64,000 nucleotides of DNA from Cupriavidus basilensis OR16 (GTDB lineage Bacteria; Pseudomonadota; Gammaproteobacteria; Burkholderiales; Burkholderiaceae), in NCBI RefSeq assembly GCF_000243095.1, contig NZ_AHJE01000048.1, positions 84,735 to 148,734 of the forward strand. The letters are read 5' to 3'. This document shows, piece after piece, positions 59,980 to 64,000 of the stretch (the stretch's first letter is position 1; the number at the start of each line of letters is the position of its first letter). Below the pieces are notes generated by a model. It was not told the DNA's origin. It was given only the letters and a program-made list of their open reading frames with translations, and searched no databases. The position numbers and the translations under genes were made by a program.

Positions 59980-61886
59980 ATGCCGGCCAGCGCACTTGCG
60001 CGCCGTGCATCCCCAAAGGCCCCTGCCCAGTGTTACTCGATCCCGATCCCAGCGCCGTGCTTTGCCAACGGCGCGGGGCGCGCAGCGCTCACGTGGTCGG
60101 GCACCTTCCACGCTATCGGTGCACGCCTGCTACGCGAATACGCCGAGACGCTGGGCCTGTCGCCCAGCTTCACCATCTGCGATCGTGGCGACGCGGCCGA
60201 CCTGATGAACGTGGTGCGGCACGACCTGGGCCTGTCCGCGCAGGCCTCGCGGTTCCCGCGCAAAGAAACCTGCTTGTCGATCTACTCGCGCGTGGTCAAC
60301 ACGCAGGCGCCGCTCGAAGATGTGCTCAAGCAATGGTTCCCGCGCTACGCCATGTGGACCGATGCGCTGCGCGGACTATTTGCCGGCTATGTGCAAGCCA
60401 AGCAAAAGCAGCAGGTGCTCGACTACGACGACCTGCTGCTCTACTGGGCGCAGGCACTGGCCGAGCCCGCGCTGGCGCAGGACATGGGCGCGCGCTTCGA
60501 CCACGTGCTGGTGGACGAATACCAGGACACCTGGTGGACGAATACCAGGACACCAATGCGCTGCAAGCCGCCATCCTGCTCGCGCTCAAGCCCGACGGGC
60601 GCGGCCTGACGGTGGTAGGCGACGACGCCCAGTCGATCTATGCCTTCCGTGGCGCCACGGTGCGCAATATCCTCGATTTCCCCGCCCGGTTCACGCCGGC
60701 CGCGGACATGGTCACGCTGTCGCAAAACTACCGCTCCACCCAGCCCATCCTGGCCGCCGCCAACGCGGTGATCGGCCTGGCGGCAGAGCGCTATACCAAG
60801 GACCTGTGGTCCGCGCGCGGCTCGGCCGAGAAGCCGGAGATCGTCGTGGTCAACGACGAGGCGGACCAGGCGCGCTATGTGGTCGAGCAGATCCTGGCGC
60901 GGCGCGAGGCCGGGCTGGCACTCCTGTCGCAGGCGGTGCTGTTCCGCGCCGCCGACCACAGCGCGCAGCTGGAGATCGAACTGGTCCGGCGCAACATCCC
61001 GTTCGTGAAGTTCGGTGGCCTGAAATTCCTGGAATCCACGCACGTGAAGGATGTGCTGGCGGTAGTGCGCTGGCTGGAGAATCCGCGTGACCGCATGGCC
61101 GGCTTTCGCAGCCTGCAGCTGTTGCCGGGCGTCGGGCCCAAGACTGCCGCGCGCGTGCTCGACGCGGTGGAAATCGCCACCGAGCCGCTCTTTGCCCTGG
61201 ATTCCTTTGAGGCGCCTCCAGCCGCGGCCGAAGCCTGGCCCGACCTGCTGACGCTGGCGCGCAGCCTGATGGCCCCGGCCGCGCCGTGGCCCTCTGCCTT
61301 TGAGCAAGTGGTGACGTGGTACCAGCCGCACCTTGAACGCCTGCACGACGACGCTCCCGCACGCGCCGCCGACCTGCAGCAACTGGAGCGCATCGCCGCC
61401 ACCTACGCATCGCGCGAGCGCTTCCTGACCGAGCTCACGCTCGACCCGCCGGACGCATCGAGCGACGAGTCCGGCGTGCCGCTGCGCGACGAGGACTACC
61501 TGATCCTGTCCACCATCCACTCGGCCAAGGGCCAGGAATGGAAGGCCGTCTACGTGCTCAACGCGGTCGACGGCTGCCTGCCTTCGGACCTGGCCACCGG
61601 CACCACCGAGGAAATCGAGGAAGAGCGCCGCTTGCTCTACGTGGCCATGACCCGGGCCCGCGACCACCTCGACATCGTGGTGCCGCAGCGCTTCTACGTG
61701 CACCAGCAGACCGCCTACGGCGATCGCCACGTCTACGCCTCACGCACGCGCTTCCTGCCTAACCGCGTAATGCCGCTGTTCCACAGCCGGTCCTGGCCCC
61801 CGCCCCCGCCGGTGGCGGATGCGCCGGCCAAGGCGCCGCTGCCCAAGCTGGACCTGGCCGGCCGCATGCGCGATATGTGGAAATAA
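59980..61886 (+). pseudogene. UvrD/Rep-type helicase, N-terminus lost and 23-bp duplication
   Basis: Superfamily 1 helicase. From about 60085 the family reads WSGTFHAIGARLLREYAETLG, then LDYDDLLLYW, Walker B VLVDEYQD, and in a second frame NALQAAILLALKPDGRGLTVVGDDAQSIYAFRG, LSQNYRSTQPIL and the C-terminal STIHSAKGQEWKAVYV motif. Two lesions: no Walker A (GAGSGKT) exists upstream, so 150-200 N-terminal residues are missing at about 60055; and the 23-mer covering LVDEYQDT is present twice (60509-60554), shifting the frame. The start is arbitrary. Confidence 0.8.
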
Positions 61887-61912
61887 GGCAGCGCGAATGA
61901 GGCGGCAGTGCC

Positions 61913-63505
61913 TCAGCTGACGGCCGCGCCCGCCGCACGCGCCACCGCCACCAGCGCACCGGCGCGCAGCTGCGCGGCAATGGCTTCGATGTCGTCCGTC
62001 ATATAGCGATCCATCGCCAGGAACGGCACGCGCTCGCGCACGAAAGCGAAGACCGCGCGGCCTGCCGACGACAGGCTGTCCACCGCGCCGGCCAGCTCGG
62101 CGGCCTGGCAGGCCGCGAGCAATTCCACGGCAAGGATGTACTGGTTGTTGTCGATGATGCGGCGTGCATTGCGCGCGCCGATCAGGCCCATGCTCACCAC
62201 ATCCTGGTTGTCGCCGTTGGACGGCACGCTCTGGATACTGGCCGGGCTGCAGATCGTGCGGTTCTCGGCGATCAGCGCGGTGGCCGGATATTGCGCGCCG
62301 GCAAACCCGCAGCTCAAGCCCTCGTTGGCGGCCGCCAGGAACGCCGGCAAGCCATTGTTCAGGTGCGGGCTGAGCAGGCGGTTGAGGCGGCGCTCCGACA
62401 CCACCCCAAGCTGCGTGGCCGCGATGGCGAGGAAGTCCATGGCGAACGCCACTTGCTGGCCGTGGAAGTTGCCGCCGTGGAACAACTCGCCGTCGTCGAA
62501 GAACAGCGGGTTGTCGTTGGAGGAATTCAGCTCGCGCTCCACCACCGTGGCGCAATGGCCGAGCGTGTCGCGCACCGCCCCGAGCACCTGCGGAATGCAG
62601 CGCAGCGTGTAGGCCTTCTGGATGAACACGCCGGTGCCGGTGTTCTTTTCATCGCCGGCGCGCGTCTTCATTTCTCCCGCCAGCTGGCCATGCCCGGACA
62701 GGCGCGTGGAACCCGCCAGCAGCGCGCGCAGGTTGGCCGCCGATTGCACCTGGCCCGGATGCGGCTTGGCGATGTCGTGGCCGTGGGTCATGAAGGCGTC
62801 GGCCGAGGCATTGAGCCCTTCCAGCGCCAGCGCCGCGATGATCTCCGCCTGCGTTACCTGCGCGCGCATGGTTTCCAGCAGCAGGCACGCCACGCCGGTC
62901 ATGGCCGAGGTGCCGTTGATCAGGGCCAGCCCCTCCTTGTGGGACAGCTTGATCGGCTCGATCCCGTGCTCGCGCAACACCTGCGCGGTGGGCGCGGTGG
63001 TGCCGTCGGCCAGCAGCACCTTGCCTTCGCCGATCAGCGTGATGGCGATATGCGATAGCGGCGCGAGGTCGCCGCTGGCGCCGAGCGAGCCCACCTGCGG
63101 CACGGCCGGCGTGATACCGGCATCCAGGTAGCGCAACAGTTGCTCGATCACCAGCGGGCGCACCGCCGAGTAGCCGCGTGCCAGCGCATTGGCGCGCGCG
63201 ACCATCATGGCGCGCACTTCCTCGCGCCCGAACAGGGCCCACGCCGGCGCAGTGGCTGCGCAGATATCCACCCAGTTGTGCACCAGCTCGCCAAAGCCGG
63301 TGGACACGCCGTAGATGGGGATATTGGACGCCTCGAAGCGCGCACGCGCATCCGCCACATGGGCGCGTGCCGCCTCGTCCAGGCTGGCCGGGCGCAGGCC
63401 CTGCGCCACCAGCGCCAGCGCGGCGGCGGTGAGTTGCTGGCCATCGACCTCGACGGCCGCGCCGTGCTGGCGGCTGGATGCGTACTGGCGGGATACCTCG
63501 TTCAT
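61913..63505 (-). CDS. Aromatic amino acid ammonia-lyase (HAL/PAL/TAL family)
   Basis: MIO-containing lyase of 530 residues. The self-cyclising triad is seen in VGSLGASGDLAPLSH; YGVSTGFGELVHN supplies the catalytic Tyr. The strand LFHGGNFHGQQVAFAMDFLA lacks the HAEP of most histidine lyases and looks more like TAL/PAL. The substrate-selectivity pair, usually Ser-His in HAL and His-Leu in TAL, lies in VHNWVDICAATAP and appears changed. Substrate therefore uncertain. Start MNEVSRQYASS. 115 bp downstream of a sigma54 activator. Confidence 0.85.
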   Translation of the reverse strand: MNEVSRQYASSRQHGAAVEVDGQQLTAAALALVAQGLRPASLDEAARAHVADARARFEASNIPIYGVSTGFGELVHNWVDICAATAPAWALFGREEVRAMMVARANALARGYSAVRPLVIEQLLRYLDAGITPAVPQVGSLGASGDLAPLSHIAITLIGEGKVLLADGTTAPTAQVLREHGIEPIKLSHKEGLALINGTSAMTGVACLLLETMRAQVTQAEIIAALALEGLNASADAFMTHGHDIAKPHPGQVQSAANLRALLAGSTRLSGHGQLAGEMKTRAGDEKNTGTGVFIQKAYTLRCIPQVLGAVRDTLGHCATVVERELNSSNDNPLFFDDGELFHGGNFHGQQVAFAMDFLAIAATQLGVVSERRLNRLLSPHLNNGLPAFLAAANEGLSCGFAGAQYPATALIAENRTICSPASIQSVPSNGDNQDVVSMGLIGARNARRIIDNNQYILAVELLAACQAAELAGAVDSLSSAGRAVFAFVRERVPFLAMDRYMTDDIEAIAAQLRAGALVAVARAAGAAVS

Positions 63506-63593
63506 TGCGTGTTCCGGGTGAGCTGTTCGGGCACGCGAGTGTATCAAGAGATGTTGACGCAAGGCGCGCGGCGGTCGGTCCGCCCGGAGACGC

Positions 63594-63619
63594 GGGAGGC
63601 GCAGGAGGCGCAGGAGGCG

Positions 63620-63620
<1 letters not shown>
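63594..63620. repeat. Nonamer repeat at the end of the sigma54 activator gene
   Basis: GGGAGGCGC, AGGAGGCGC, AGGAGGCGC in tandem, ending exactly at the stop codon of the minus-strand gene (63620-63622). Confidence 0.8.

Positions 63621-64000
<380 letters not shown>

Overview
The window looks like a piece of the main chromosome of a beta-proteobacterium of the family Burkholderiaceae, most likely Cupriavidus or a close Ralstonia relative. The reasons are the very high GC content, the housekeeping order mutM / TPR protein / lolB / ispE / tRNA-Gln / prs / rplY / pth, the large aa3/caa3 oxidase block, a Bug-type binding protein, and the residue patterns of the proteins. Genus is inferred from recalled similarity, not from a search. 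I see no prophage, insertion sequence or CRISPR array.

Layout. 1-1528: end of a dynamin-like GTPase. 1805-8771: mutM, a TPR secretory protein, lolB-ispE, tRNA-Gln, prs, rplY, pth. 8916-13586 (minus): ferredoxin, coaD, rsmD and an M16 peptidase pair, divergent from ftsY. 14865-15916 (minus): remains of maiA and a fumarylacetoacetate-hydrolase-family gene. 16125-19537: nitrate uptake (nasT, nrtA, nrtB remnant, nrtC). 19643-22734: ybiB, pirin, rpoH. 22837-33105: cytochrome c oxidase and heme A block (sco, ctaB, ctaA, Sco-like protein, surf1, ctaE, ctaG, ctaD, ctaC and small membrane proteins). 33371-42920: bioC, comF, trmL, Bug protein, gpsA, secB, grxC, rhodanese, gpmA, ctpA, moeB/thiF. 42938-46123: mnmH-selD (selenium), bfr-bfd (iron). 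46371-48978: ptsI, ptsH, EIIA. 49031-51310: gshB, gshA. 51808-54611: amtB, glnK, outer-membrane protein. 54989-64000: ubiK, comM, a Pro-rich small protein, a LysE exporter, a lipoprotein, two thioredoxin-fold proteins, a UvrD-like helicase, an aromatic amino acid lyase and the C-terminus of a sigma54 activator.

Regulation gives the best biology here. Upstream of nrtA the sequence carries, in order, an NtrC-like site, a perfect sigma54 promoter, two hexaloop hairpins with identical AACGAC loops (the ANTAR RNA signature) and an intrinsic terminator, with the ANTAR protein gene nasT just upstream. A second perfect sigma54 promoter with an NtrC-like site stands before the outer-membrane protein-glnK-amtB operon, so both belong to one nitrogen-limitation regulon. 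rpoH has a CIRCE (HrcA) operator over its promoter. bfd has a Fur-like box. A structured, ORF-free segment upstream of gshA ends in a strong terminator and may be a small RNA or attenuator.

The sequence is also heavily damaged. At least sixteen small insertions, deletions or tandem duplications break otherwise normal genes, including essential ones (pth, ftsY G3 box, ptsH, gshA, amtB leader, helicase Walker A). Most simply, this reflects errors in the assembly, and broken genes below should be read that way until reads are checked. Separately, 8-9 bp tandem repeats sit on or next to the stop codons of several genes.
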